11,676 nt of DNA from Proteobacteria bacterium UBA3588 (GCA_002376325.1 DFMR01000017.1:37230-48905), one strand, 5' to 3'; counted from the first letter of the stretch, positions 1-7,773 are shown. The notes: generated from the sequence alone by a model not told the origin. A program made the numbers and translations.

Positions 1-149
1 GATTACGGTGGTTGGATTTCATGACGGGGCGATACTAGAGAGCGTTGCACAGGCATTCTTGACGCCAACCTGACAAAAATTTCACTCCACTGAAAAAACA
101 CTGTCATCTCATTGGCTTATCGTTTTACGAAAGTTGCATTAACGTTTGT

Positions 150-167
150 TGACAACCGTGTGACAAC
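150..167 (+). promoter_or_regulatory. Direct repeat TGACAAC-N4-TGACAAC next to the first regulator's ribosome binding site
   Basis: Two perfect copies of TGACAAC lie at 150-156 and 161-167, an 11-base period. That spacing is typical of the tandem half-sites bound by OmpR/PhoB-type winged-helix dimers. A related TGACAAA lies further upstream at 71-77. The second copy ends exactly where the GAGGGA ribosome binding site (168-173) of the following regulator gene starts. A protein bound here would therefore sit over the translation start region rather than at a classical activator position. Autoregulation by one of the two downstream regulators is an inference. No convincing -35/-10 pair was found upstream. 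Confidence 0.35.
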
Positions 168-177
168 GAGGGAAACC

Positions 178-852
178 ATGGCACGTACACTGCTGATTAT
201 CGGTCTGCAGGACACGTCGATCGCCGGCTGTCGACAGGGCTTTGCGGCGGAAAATTATTTGGTGGATTCGGCACACACCAGCGCGCGTGCCGTCGGCATG
301 CTCGCCATGCGCCGCTATGACGCCGTCGTGATATTTGCGCACACCTCTGCCGCCGTAACGGAGTTGTTCGCAACGCTGCGGACATTGGCGCAGACGCAGC
401 AGGTCATCGTGGTTTGCATCGACACGCTCAACGCCGACGACGAAGTCGCCTTGCTCAAGGCAGGGGCAACGGCGTGTCGTCCGCTCGCCATCGACTTCGA
501 TGAACTGCTCGCCCATACGCGCGCACTGTTGCGCCGCGGGCGCGGTTATCCGCGCGATCATCGCATTGCCGACCTGGGCATCGATCCGGTGGCACGGCGG
601 GCAAGTCGTGACGGTAGGCCGTTACGCCTGCGGCCGATCGAATTCGACATCCTGCTGCATCTGGCCGAAGGGGCCGGCAAGCCTGTGCACAAGGAAGAGC
701 TGTTGTTGCGCGTATGGCCAGGGGGCGGCGGCTCTCCCAACCTGTTGGCGGCGCACGTGCGAAACCTGCGCGCTTCGCTCGATCGCGGCCGTCGTTGCCG
801 GCTGCTGCATACGGTGCGCAACATCGGCTACAAGCTGGCCGCAAGACCCTGA
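178..852 (+). CDS. OmpR-family transcription factor with fully degenerate receiver domain
   Basis: 224 residues. Residues 1-120 fold like a response-regulator receiver and about 128-224 form an OmpR/PhoB winged helix: RPIEFDILLHLAEGAGKPV, then the recognition-helix region LLAAHVRNLRASLDR, then the wing HTVRNIGYKL. The receiver lacks the key residues. The phosphoacceptor Asp position (after YDAVVI) is Phe53, the acidic pair after strand 1 is replaced by Ile-Gly, the Thr/Ser position is Cys80, and the conserved Lys-Pro is Leu103-Ala104. It is therefore unlikely to be switched by phosphorylation. The ATG at 178 was chosen because GAGGGA precedes it by 4 bases and the receiver begins there; an upstream TTG at 112 would add 22 unconvincing residues. 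A second regulator starts 46 bases downstream, so the two are probably one operon. No kinase gene is visible. Target genes are unknown. Confidence 0.85.
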   Translation: MARTLLIIGLQDTSIAGCRQGFAAENYLVDSAHTSARAVGMLAMRRYDAVVIFAHTSAAVTELFATLRTLAQTQQVIVVCIDTLNADDEVALLKAGATACRPLAIDFDELLAHTRALLRRGRGYPRDHRIADLGIDPVARRASRDGRPLRLRPIEFDILLHLAEGAGKPVHKEELLLRVWPGGGGSPNLLAAHVRNLRASLDRGRRCRLLHTVRNIGYKLAARP

Positions 853-898
853 CGATGGCACAAACGGCGGTTAGACAAGCAACGCTATGGTGGCTGCA

Positions 899-1588
899 AT
901 GCGTGCACTATTGATTGACCAACGGAGCGCGGACATCGCGCGCTTCGGACGCGGACTGGAGGATCATGGGTGGCGTGTGACCACAATCGCCATGCCCGAT
1001 GATGTCGCCGACGACGCAATCAGGACGGCGACGTATGACATGGTGATGATCGACGTGGTGGCGATTGATGCCGAATTGCATGCGTTGCTGGAGGTAATTC
1101 GCGCGCACAACGACGAAGCGGTCGTTATGGTATTGGGCGAATTTTCGGTTGACGAACGCAGCCGCGCGCTGAACTTGGGTGCGGACGGCTTTCTCGGCCG
1201 CGATACGCCCATCACACTGCTGCTCGGCCGTGCCCTGGCGCTGCTGCGGCTGCGCGCCAAACACTTCCAGTCGAGCTATCTCATAGGCGACCTTGCCATC
1301 GACCTGTTGCATCGGCAGGTCGTCAGATCGGGACATGAAATTGCGTTGTCGCAACGCGAATTTCAGCTATTGGTATTGCTCGCGCGCCACGCCGGACAGA
1401 CCCTGTCGCGCAGCGACATCATCGAGCAATTATGGGGGCAGATACAAACCGCCGACGACAACGCGTTGGACGCGCACGTCTCCCGATTGCGCCGCAAGCT
1501 CGACAAACCGTTTGGGGGAAAAATGATCCGTACGGTACGCGGAGTCGGCTTCCGCCTCGCCATTCCCGAACAGCCTCTTGCCGACTGA
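899..1588 (+). CDS. OmpR-family response regulator with atypical receiver domain
   Basis: 229 residues. Receiver domain at about 1-118 and a canonical OmpR-type winged helix at about 130-225 (SQREFQLLVLLARHAGQTLS, NALDAHVSRLRRKLD, MIRTVRGVGFRL). Unlike its upstream neighbour it keeps an Asp at the phosphoacceptor position (Asp52, in YDMVMID) and one acidic residue after strand 1 (Asp7). The Thr/Ser position is Gly, and the conserved Lys-Pro is replaced by Arg-Asp (in GADGFLGRD). Phosphotransfer may be lost or altered. The start at 899 was preferred because the domain begins MRALLID and GGTGG lies 5 bases upstream; an ATG at 887 would add only four residues and is a real alternative. It lies in the same orientation as the preceding regulator with a short gap, so co-transcription is likely. 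The DNA-binding half is the better conserved part, so function as a transcription factor is well supported. Confidence 0.88.
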   Translation: MRALLIDQRSADIARFGRGLEDHGWRVTTIAMPDDVADDAIRTATYDMVMIDVVAIDAELHALLEVIRAHNDEAVVMVLGEFSVDERSRALNLGADGFLGRDTPITLLLGRALALLRLRAKHFQSSYLIGDLAIDLLHRQVVRSGHEIALSQREFQLLVLLARHAGQTLSRSDIIEQLWGQIQTADDNALDAHVSRLRRKLDKPFGGKMIRTVRGVGFRLAIPEQPLAD

Positions 1589-1647
1589 TCCGGCCACAGG
1601 TGTCGGCGGGACACTGCAGGTGACCGCCGCTGCCGCGGTGGACGCGC

Positions 1648-1950
1648 TCAGATCATCCCGCCGTTGACCGAGATGATCTGACCGGTGACATAGCTCGCCT
1701 GCTCCGAGGCGAGAAAACCCACTACGTCGGCGATTTCGCTCGGTTGGCCTGCGCGCTTCATCGGCACCAGCGCTGCGATCGTCTTGGCGTCGAATACGCC
1801 ATCGATCATGTCGGTGGCGATGATGCCGGCGATGGAGGTGATGTAGACGATACGTCCCCAGCGGCTGCGGATCATCGGCAGCGACAACGGCTGGGTGACG
1901 TTGAAGAACAACCATTTAGCGAAACCAGTCTGCGCTAAAATGGCGTCCCA
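1648..1950 (-). pseudogene. Decayed FabG-like short-chain dehydrogenase/reductase remnant
   Basis: The reading frame on the minus strand ends in a classic SDR tail (GFLASEQASYVTGQIISVNGG), preceded by PMKRAGQPSEIADVV. Upstream it shows FFNVTQPLSLPMI, then GRIVYITSIAG, the SDR strand 5 with its catalytic Ser region. After SIAG the frame jumps directly to IIATDMIDG. The whole YxxxK helix and the following strand, normally about 35-40 residues, are therefore missing in frame. The N-terminal half with the TGxxxGIG cofactor motif is absent. The recognisable part begins at Trp-Asp-Ala-Ile-Leu (codon 1948-1950), directly preceded in frame by a TAA (1951-1953). About 100 codons remain of a usual 240-250. 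With no catalytic Tyr/Lys and no cofactor loop it cannot be an active reductase. The closest type by eye is 3-oxoacyl-ACP reductase, possibly the kind found in aryl polyene clusters, which is a guess. Confidence 0.75.
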
Positions 1951-2302
1951 TTACAGCGTTTGCATCTGCCGCATTCGCGTGGCGACAACCGCGCCGCTGG
2001 GCAAGGTTGTCCGATGCTTCCCGTGGTTAGCGTGCTACGCATCACCCAAAAGATATCACCGCGGCAGACCAATCATGCGTCCGTGATTATCGGGCAAACC
2101 GCTCCTTGCCATGCGACATCCAATCCGTCGCATCAATAGGCGTCCTTACTTGGGCAACTACGTTGGCAATGCCATCACGTATACACCCGCGCCGCTGTCA
2201 TGGCAGGGGCGCGGACACATCGTTATACTGCGCTGTCCGCTTTTAGTCGACACTGCGTGCGGACGGATGTATTCCGGATATCGGCGATGGAGAGGGGAAC
2301 AC
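1951..2302. other. Gene-free stretch between dehydrogenase remnant and DUF2339 gene
   Basis: No credible coding sequence is seen on either strand. The DUF2339 frame stays open upstream to 2111, but the translated residues are unlike the family. A 7-base inverted repeat (GACAACC 1984-1990, GGTTGTC 2005-2011, 14-base loop) has no T-tract. A -10-like TATACT lies at 2224-2229, about 75 bases before the DUF2339 start, without a good -35 match; a promoter for the DUF2339-DUF3999 operon should lie about here. The part nearest the remnant may be eroded sequence of the same lost gene, since weak SDR-like spelling continues past the stop at 1951, but I cannot follow it with confidence. Confidence 0.5.
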
Positions 2303-5300
2303 ATGGAGTGGATATTCTTGGTGGCCGGTCTGTTCATCGGGAGCGTGGCCTTTAACGAACTGCAGGCCGCCCTCGCGGCGGGGCTGTTCGGCTACGCCCT
2401 CGGTCAGACCTTGGTTCATATCAAACTTAACCGGCGCAATCGTGAACTGGCGGACAAGCTGGCCGAGTTTGAGCGCCGTTTCGATTACGGCACGGAGGTC
2501 ATCTCCACGCGGTTGACGGCGTTGGAACAGGCGCATGCCTGCGAGGGGGAAACAGCGCCGCCACCGGAGTCTTCAGCCGCGCCGGCACCGGCGGAAGAAC
2601 CGCCGGCCGTTGAACCTGTGCCCCCCGCCGCGGCAACCATGGCGCCGCCGGTGGAAGAGCAGATGTCGATGCCGGAAGAACCGGCACCGGCATTCGAACT
2701 CGACCTTTTCAATTTGGATCAGGCGGCGTCTGCGCCCGCCCCTGAACCTCCGCACCCGCCGGTGGTCGAACCCAAGCTGCCGCCCGCCGTGCCGGATATC
2801 TTCTCACGCGCCGTCGGCACCGCCCACGCCTGGCTGCTGGGCGGCAACCCGGTACTGCGCGTGGGCGTGGTGCTGCTGTTTCTCGGTCTGGCCTTTCTGC
2901 TCAAGTACGCAGCCGAGCGGATCAGTGTGTCCGTGGAGATGCGCTACGTCGGGGTGGCGGCCGGCGCCCTGGTGTTGCTGGCCCTGGGCTGGCGGTTGCG
3001 CACCCGCCAGGCCTCCTACGGTCTGATCCTTCAGGGGACCGGTGTCGCCGTGTTGTACCTGACGGTGTTTGCGGCGATGTATCTGCATCCCCTGCTGTCG
3101 CCGCCCATGGCCTTTGCGTTGCTGGTGGCAGTCACGGTGTTCTCGACTGCGCTGGCGGTGTTGCAGGATTCGCTGGCCCTGGCCGCGGCGGCTACTTTGG
3201 GCGGCTTGGCCACGCCGCTGTTGACCTCCATCCACAACAGCGTGCCGCTGTTTTCCTACCTACTGCTGCTCAATCTCGGCCTGTTCGCCATCGCCTGGAA
3301 GAAGGCGTGGCGCACGCTCAACCTGATCGGTTTCATCGGTACCTTTGCCCTCGGTCTGGCCTGGGGCATGCGGTTTTACACGCCCGACAAGATGGTCGCC
3401 AGCGAGGCGTTTCTGATCGCCTTCTTCCTGTTGTACGTGACCATCGGTCTGCTGTTCGCCCGGCGCAAGCTGATGGAGGCGGCCGGAGGGCCGGACGACG
3501 GCGAGCCTGCCGCCCTGCTCCGCTGGGCCGTGACGCAGGCCGACTACGTTCACGGCACCATCCTGTTCGGCCCGCCCATCGTCGGCTTCGGCATGCAGTA
3601 CGTCGTGGTGCATACCATCGAGTTCGCCGCCGCGTTCAGCGCCCTGGCGCTGGGCCTGTTCTATCTGCTGCTGGCCACGGGGCTGCGGCGGCGGATCGGC
3701 GCGCGTGCCCAACTGCTGGTCGAGGTGTATCTGGCGCTGGGCGTGATCTTCGGGACCCTGGCCATCCCGCTGGGCCTGGATGCGCGATGGACCTCCGCCG
3801 CCTGGGCGGTGGAAGGCGCGGGCATTTACTGGATTGGGCTGCGCCAGCGTCGCACACTGGCGCGCATCTTCGCCTTGCTGCTGCAAATCGGCGCGGCCTT
3901 CAGTTATTTGCAGACCTTGCGACCGGCCGGGCACACGCTGCTCGACGGCCCCTGGCTCGGCGCCCTGTTGCTAGGGACAGCGCTGCTGTTCAGCTATCGC
4001 CAGCTGCGCCGAACCGAGGACGAGGTCGCCGAGCGCGCCGTAGCCCCCTTGCTGGCGGTGGGCGGTCTGGGCTTTCTCTACCTGTTGCCGGCCCTGTTTT
4101 TCGCCACCGACGGCACGGCGACGAGCTGGGCGCTGGCCGGTCTGGCGACCTTGCTCGTCGGTCTGCGCCTGCGTTCGCTCAGCTACCTGGGCGCAGCGGC
4201 GGCGATTCAACTGCTGGGCGGCGCGCTGTTCGTGACGCACCTCCATCTGGCTGGAGCGGCCGGGACGGGCGTGCTGGACACCGGCTGGCGCGGCATGGCC
4301 TTCGCCGGGGTGATCGGGTTTGCCCTCATCACCGGCATGGCGCTGGCGGTGCGCGACGCGTGGATTCGCGACAACCAGGCGCTGATCCGCGGCGCCTCGG
4401 TGCTGCTGCTGGCTGGGCTGCTGCTGGTGAATGTCGCCGTGCTGTTCGTGCTGCCGTGGCGCACGGCGAGCGGCGTGTGGGGGGGCAGCGGCCTGCTGAT
4501 TCTGTGGCTGGGCTTGCAGATGCGCCAACGTGCCGCCTTCGTGTTCGGGCTGCTGCTGGAGCTGGCCGGCGGTTTTGCCTTCCTGCGCTACGGCAGTCTG
4601 TTCGCTCCGATGGCGGTCGAACCCGGGCTGCGGCCGCTGGCCCACGCCGGATTCTGGACGCCGGCGATCATCGCCCTGGTTGCCTTTGCGGGGGCATGGC
4701 GGCTGCTGCGCGAACACCGTGGCGACAAGGACGCCTTCGGCCGCGTGAACCTGCAACGGCTCTCCGACGCTACGGTGATCTGGGGCGTGCTGTGGTGGGC
4801 ATATACCGCCTATGCGGAGATCCAGCGCTTCGTCCCTGCGTTGGTGAAACCCCATGCACTGGTGCTGGCCGCGGCCGCTTCGGTGGCGCTGTGGACGCTG
4901 GTCGCGCGGCGGGTACAGTGGCGCACGCTGGCGCTGCTGTGTCAGGGCATCGCGCCCGTCGGCGCGTTGGTGCTGCTGGACGCCTGGTATGGCCGTTACC
5001 ATCCGGCGGCGCATCTGGGCGCGCTGGCCTGGCCGGCGCTGGCCGCAGCGCATCTGTTCACCCTGCGCCGCCTTGACGATCTGCTTCCGGAGCGGGCGCG
5101 CAGCGCCGCCCATGTGTTCGGCGCTTGGCTGCTGCTGGCGGTGCTGTCGCTGGAAATGCGCTACCTGCTGATGGCCTTGTCCGAGACCTACAACGCCTGG
5201 CGCTGGCTGGGCTGGTCCCTGGTGCCCAGCGTCTATCTGCTGGCCATGGCGCGGGCGCGGCGCCTACCCTGGCCGGTAGCCGCCTTCGGCCGCGAATACC

Positions 5301-5902
5301 GCGCGCTGGCCGCGCTGCCGGTGGCCGCGTCGCTGCTGGCCTGGGTGTGGCTGGCGGCGATATTCAGCAACGGCGCAGCCCAGCCGCTGCCCTATCTACC
5401 CGTGGTCAATCCGCTGGAACTGGGCATGTTGCTGGCGCTGTTCGCCCTGTATCAGTGGCTGCACACCCAGTTCGACGCTGCCGGCCTGAAGCGCCCGCTC
5501 TCGCCGCGCCTGCGCGAGGCGCTGCTCGGCGCCACGTTGTTTGCCGTGATCACCACCGGCGTGTTCCGCGCCTGTCACTACTGGGCCGAGGTACCGTTCG
5601 CGCTCGACCCGATGCTGCAATCCATGCTGGTGCAGGCGGCGCTGTCGCTGGTGTGGACCACCATCGCACTGGCGCTGATGATCGGAGGCAACCGGCGCGG
5701 CCGGCGCGACCTGTGGCTCAGCGGCGCCATCCTCATCGCTGTGGTGGTGGTGAAACTGTTCCTGGTGGAACTGGACAGCCACGGCAGCATCGAACGCATC
5801 CTCTCGTTCATCGGCGTCGGCATCCTGCTGCTGGTGGTGGGATATTTCGCGCCATTGCCACCCCGCCGCACGGCCGAAGCACTATCGGAAATACCATCAT
5901 GA
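2303..5902 (+). CDS. DUF2339 family polytopic membrane protein
   Basis: 1199 residues. One hydrophobic N-terminal segment (about 3-38) is followed by a short charged, probably coiled-coil stretch (about 40-75) and a Pro/Ala/Glu-rich linker (about 82-166). The rest is almost continuous membrane segments, probably more than 25. The entry to the membrane part (GGNPVLRVGVVLLFLGLAF, near residue 180) and the last segment (RILSFIGVGILLLVVGYFAP) match the DUF2339 family (COG5373, predicted membrane protein). Length and layout are normal for the family, whose biochemical role is unknown. The ATG at 2303 was chosen because GGAGAGGGG (2289-2297) precedes it and the membrane segment starts at once; the frame is open further upstream without family-like sequence. 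Its stop overlaps the start of the DUF3999 gene in ATGA, so the two are translationally coupled. Location: inner membrane. Long open frames on other strands inside this gene are products of its GC-rich codons. Confidence 0.93.
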   Translation: MEWIFLVAGLFIGSVAFNELQAALAAGLFGYALGQTLVHIKLNRRNRELADKLAEFERRFDYGTEVISTRLTALEQAHACEGETAPPPESSAAPAPAEEPPAVEPVPPAAATMAPPVEEQMSMPEEPAPAFELDLFNLDQAASAPAPEPPHPPVVEPKLPPAVPDIFSRAVGTAHAWLLGGNPVLRVGVVLLFLGLAFLLKYAAERISVSVEMRYVGVAAGALVLLALGWRLRTRQASYGLILQGTGVAVLYLTVFAAMYLHPLLSPPMAFALLVAVTVFSTALAVLQDSLALAAAATLGGLATPLLTSIHNSVPLFSYLLLLNLGLFAIAWKKAWRTLNLIGFIGTFALGLAWGMRFYTPDKMVASEAFLIAFFLLYVTIGLLFARRKLMEAAGGPDDGEPAALLRWAVTQADYVHGTILFGPPIVGFGMQYVVVHTIEFAAAFSALALGLFYLLLATGLRRRIGARAQLLVEVYLALGVIFGTLAIPLGLDARWTSAAWAVEGAGIYWIGLRQRRTLARIFALLLQIGAAFSYLQTLRPAGHTLLDGPWLGALLLGTALLFSYRQLRRTEDEVAERAVAPLLAVGGLGFLYLLPALFFATDGTATSWALAGLATLLVGLRLRSLSYLGAAAAIQLLGGALFVTHLHLAGAAGTGVLDTGWRGMAFAGVIGFALITGMALAVRDAWIRDNQALIRGASVLLLAGLLLVNVAVLFVLPWRTASGVWGGSGLLILWLGLQMRQRAAFVFGLLLELAGGFAFLRYGSLFAPMAVEPGLRPLAHAGFWTPAIIALVAFAGAWRLLREHRGDKDAFGRVNLQRLSDATVIWGVLWWAYTAYAEIQRFVPALVKPHALVLAAAASVALWTLVARRVQWRTLALLCQGIAPVGALVLLDAWYGRYHPAAHLGALAWPALAAAHLFTLRRLDDLLPERARSAAHVFGAWLLLAVLSLEMRYLLMALSETYNAWRWLGWSLVPSVYLLAMARARRLPWPVAAFGREYRALAALPVAASLLAWVWLAAIFSNGAAQPLPYLPVVNPLELGMLLALFALYQWLHTQFDAAGLKRPLSPRLREALLGATLFAVITTGVFRACHYWAEVPFALDPMLQSMLVQAALSLVWTTIALALMIGGNRRGRRDLWLSGAILIAVVVVKLFLVELDSHGSIERILSFIGVGILLLVVGYFAPLPPRRTAEALSEIPS

Positions 5903-7311
5903 TGACCGTCCATTCGATGTTACCGCGTCGCGCACACGTCGCGCTGTTCGCCGCGGCCTTGGCTGCCGCCCCTGTGGCCGGCGCCGTCATCCCCGGCGAT
6001 TTCACCACCCATTCCGCCCTGACGCTGAGCGGCAAGGGGCCGTGGTACCGCCTGACCCTGCCGTTGGCGCTGCAGATGGATGCCCGGCACACCGACCTGC
6101 GCGACCTGCGGGTGTTCGACGCGGACGGCAGGGCCATGCCCTATGCCCTGGTGCGCGCCGCGGGCCGCCGTGAGCAGGCCGAGACGCGTACCGCCGTTCA
6201 CATCTTTCCGCTGCGCGGCGCCGACGACAGCGCCCCGCCCCATGCTGCCATCCGCCTGCACGTGGGGCCGGGCGGCACCTTGCTGGAGGTCGCTCCGAAG
6301 GCCGCGGCCGCCGCACCGGCGGCGGGCGTACGCCGCGGCTGGCTGATCGACGCCAGCGCGGTGAAAGACGCGGCGCAGCAGTTGCTGCTCGACTGGCGGT
6401 CGGCCCCCGGCAAGGACGAGGGCTTTCAGCGTTTCAGCATCAGCGGCAGCGACGACTTGCAGCACTGGAGAGCGCTGGGGGAGGGCCAGATCGCCCGCCT
6501 GTCGTTCAACGGCGAGCGGATCGATCAGCGCAGCGTGAACCTCGGCGGCCGGCAGGTCCGTTATCTGCGCCTGCTGTGGGAGTCGCCGCGCGAAGCGCCT
6601 CTACTAAGCGCCGTCCACGTGGTAAGCCGGCGCACCACCGAGCAGGAGGCGCCGGTGCTCTGGTCCGACCCGTTGCAAGCGCCGCGCGACAAGGGCGGCG
6701 ACTACGTACTGACCCTGTCGGTGGCCCTGAAAGTGGAGCACTTGCGGGTGGACCTGCCGCAGGACAATACGCTGGCGCCGGTGGCGGTCGCCGGGCGCTA
6801 TACGCTGGACAGCGGGCCGCAGCAGCAGGAGCCGTGGATGTACCTGGCCCGCGCCATCCTCTATCGCCTGCCCGCCGATGGCGCGCCGGGAGTGAACGAC
6901 CGCATCGACCTGCCGGGCAAGGCAGTGCGCCAGTTGCGGCTGCGGGTGGACCAGCGCGGCGGCGGTCTGGGTGCCGGGGCGGTGACGTTGCGTGTCGGCC
7001 TGCGGGCGACCGAGGTGATCTTCCTGGCCCGCGGTCGGGCGCCCTACGCGCTAGCGGTGGGCAATGCCAAGGGGGCGGCGGCGGACCTGCCGCTGACCAC
7101 GCTGATCCCCGGTTACGACGGGCGCGGCGCCGACGTCGGTTCCGCCGTGTTGGCCGGTCCGCCGCTCACCCTGGCGGCAAAGACGCCGCTGGCGACCGCG
7201 ACCGTGCAGAGCAGGGCGTGGAAACGCGTGGCGTTGTGGACAGTGTTGCTGGCCGGCGTGGCGCTGCTGGCGGCAATGACGTGGCAATTGATGCGCAAGC
7301 CGCAGGAGTGA
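5899..7311 (+). CDS. DUF3999 family periplasmic protein with C-terminal membrane anchor
   Basis: 470 residues. An N-terminal signal peptide (about 1-29, probable cleavage after AGA in PVAGAVIPGDF) is followed by a long beta-rich domain and one C-terminal transmembrane helix (about 444-463, LWTVLLAGVALLAAMTW) with a short basic tail. This gives a periplasmic domain anchored in the inner membrane. The pattern and the neighbour match DUF3999, a family commonly encoded directly after DUF2339. The start codon ATG at 5899 overlaps the DUF2339 stop (ATGA), and a second ATG follows immediately at 5902. No strong ribosome binding site is present, consistent with translation by coupling. The lectin-like spelling FQRFSISGSDDLQHWRALG suggests a galactose-binding-like sandwich, which is an inference. 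Function is unknown; a stoichiometric complex with the DUF2339 protein is likely from the coupling. Confidence 0.9.
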   Translation: MMTVHSMLPRRAHVALFAAALAAAPVAGAVIPGDFTTHSALTLSGKGPWYRLTLPLALQMDARHTDLRDLRVFDADGRAMPYALVRAAGRREQAETRTAVHIFPLRGADDSAPPHAAIRLHVGPGGTLLEVAPKAAAAAPAAGVRRGWLIDASAVKDAAQQLLLDWRSAPGKDEGFQRFSISGSDDLQHWRALGEGQIARLSFNGERIDQRSVNLGGRQVRYLRLLWESPREAPLLSAVHVVSRRTTEQEAPVLWSDPLQAPRDKGGDYVLTLSVALKVEHLRVDLPQDNTLAPVAVAGRYTLDSGPQQQEPWMYLARAILYRLPADGAPGVNDRIDLPGKAVRQLRLRVDQRGGGLGAGAVTLRVGLRATEVIFLARGRAPYALAVGNAKGAAADLPLTTLIPGYDGRGADVGSAVLAGPPLTLAAKTPLATATVQSRAWKRVALWTVLLAGVALLAAMTWQLMRKPQE

Positions 7312-7773
7312 CAGCCCGTCAGCCGGCCGGCCCCGCGTGCGGCGGGCGCTGCAGGCGACGGATCATCGACAGGCGATCCACCGCGGCCCAGAGCAGTATT
7401 GCTGCCGGGACACCCACCCCACGCTCTCGACAATTCGAACCAAGAACATCTGGCAAATTGCAGCCGCAATTCACGCCGTCACAGCTTTACATTTGAGATG
7501 GTGTCTTATGTGTTTCACCGCACCATTTCCCGCAGGCATGCGTCTCTGCGACAGCATCATCACTGCGCAGGTGTGCCGCGATACGGCAGCCGAATCGCGC
7601 CTTCCGCACCACTAAGCTCGGTCATTTATGCGCTATAGATCCTCATAGAATTGTGACGTTGAGCGCATCGCAACTATGGACCGGCGCTACGCATTTGTGG
7701 TATCAATCGCACGGTCCGTATTGAAGCGGCGACAGGTGTTTGTAAAAACACAACAACAAAAGGAATATTGATT
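7312..7773. other. Gene-free stretch upstream of the DUF3015 gene
   Basis: The first about 120 bases are very GC-rich and the rest is clearly AT-richer. A minus-strand frame ending at TGA 7319-7321 reads as a hydrophobic, basic-tailed C-terminus (VGVPAAILLWAAVDRL then SMIRRLQRPP) but runs into a stop near 7484. It may be the tail of a deleted membrane-protein gene. A short perfect inverted repeat AATTGC-AGCC-GCAATT lies at 7456-7471. No clear terminator was found for the preceding operon. A TATAGA at 7634-7639 has no matching -35. The promoter of the strongly initiated DUF3015 gene must lie here but I could not place it. Confidence 0.5.
7736..7764 (+). promoter_or_regulatory. Leader hairpin and ribosome binding site of the DUF3015 gene
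   Basis: A perfect 6-base-pair hairpin GTGTTT-GTAA-AAACAC (7736-7751) is followed by an unstructured CA/A-rich stretch and AAAAGGAA (7757-7764), 9 bases before the ATG at 7774. This is the clearest ribosome binding site after that of the DUF2339 gene. It excludes the in-frame TTG at 7768, which would be only 3 bases away. A short 5' hairpin next to an open A-rich initiation region is often seen in well expressed, stable mRNAs; that role is inferred. Confidence 0.4.

Noticed and set aside
1..111. C-terminal end of an upstream gene, or a divergent gene start on the minus strand
   Set aside because: One plus frame is open to a stop at 71-73, but 23 codons without recognisable family spelling are too few. 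The minus-strand ATG near 39 has no ribosome binding site.
112..177. Upstream TTG start for the first regulator
   Set aside because: It would add 22 residues that do not fit a receiver domain and has no ribosome binding site, while the ATG at 178 has GAGGGA just upstream.
1984..2011. Inverted repeat GACAACC/GGTTGTC as a terminator or operator
   Set aside because: The stem is only 7 pairs with a 14-base loop and no T-tract, and no dyad-binding regulator can be linked to it. Its resemblance to the 150-167 repeat is limited to GACAAC.
2014..2139. 41-codon plus-strand frame with AAGG upstream
   Set aside because: Composition is random-like, no homology is recognisable, and it sits in a region of likely gene decay.
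2111..2302. N-terminal extension of DUF2339 to 2111
   Set aside because: The 64 extra residues are basic and unlike the family. The ATG at 2303 has a strong ribosome binding site and begins the membrane segment.
3307..5076. Long open frame in another plus frame (589 codons), and a 380-codon minus frame at 3971-5113
   Set aside because: Both lie wholly inside the DUF2339 gene, their translations are Arg/Ala/Gly/Gln-rich without domains, and open alternate frames are expected in very GC-rich coding DNA.
7498..7638. 46-codon plus-strand frame beginning MVSYVFHRT
   Set aside because: His/Arg/Ser-rich translation typical of non-coding sequence, and no ribosome binding site.
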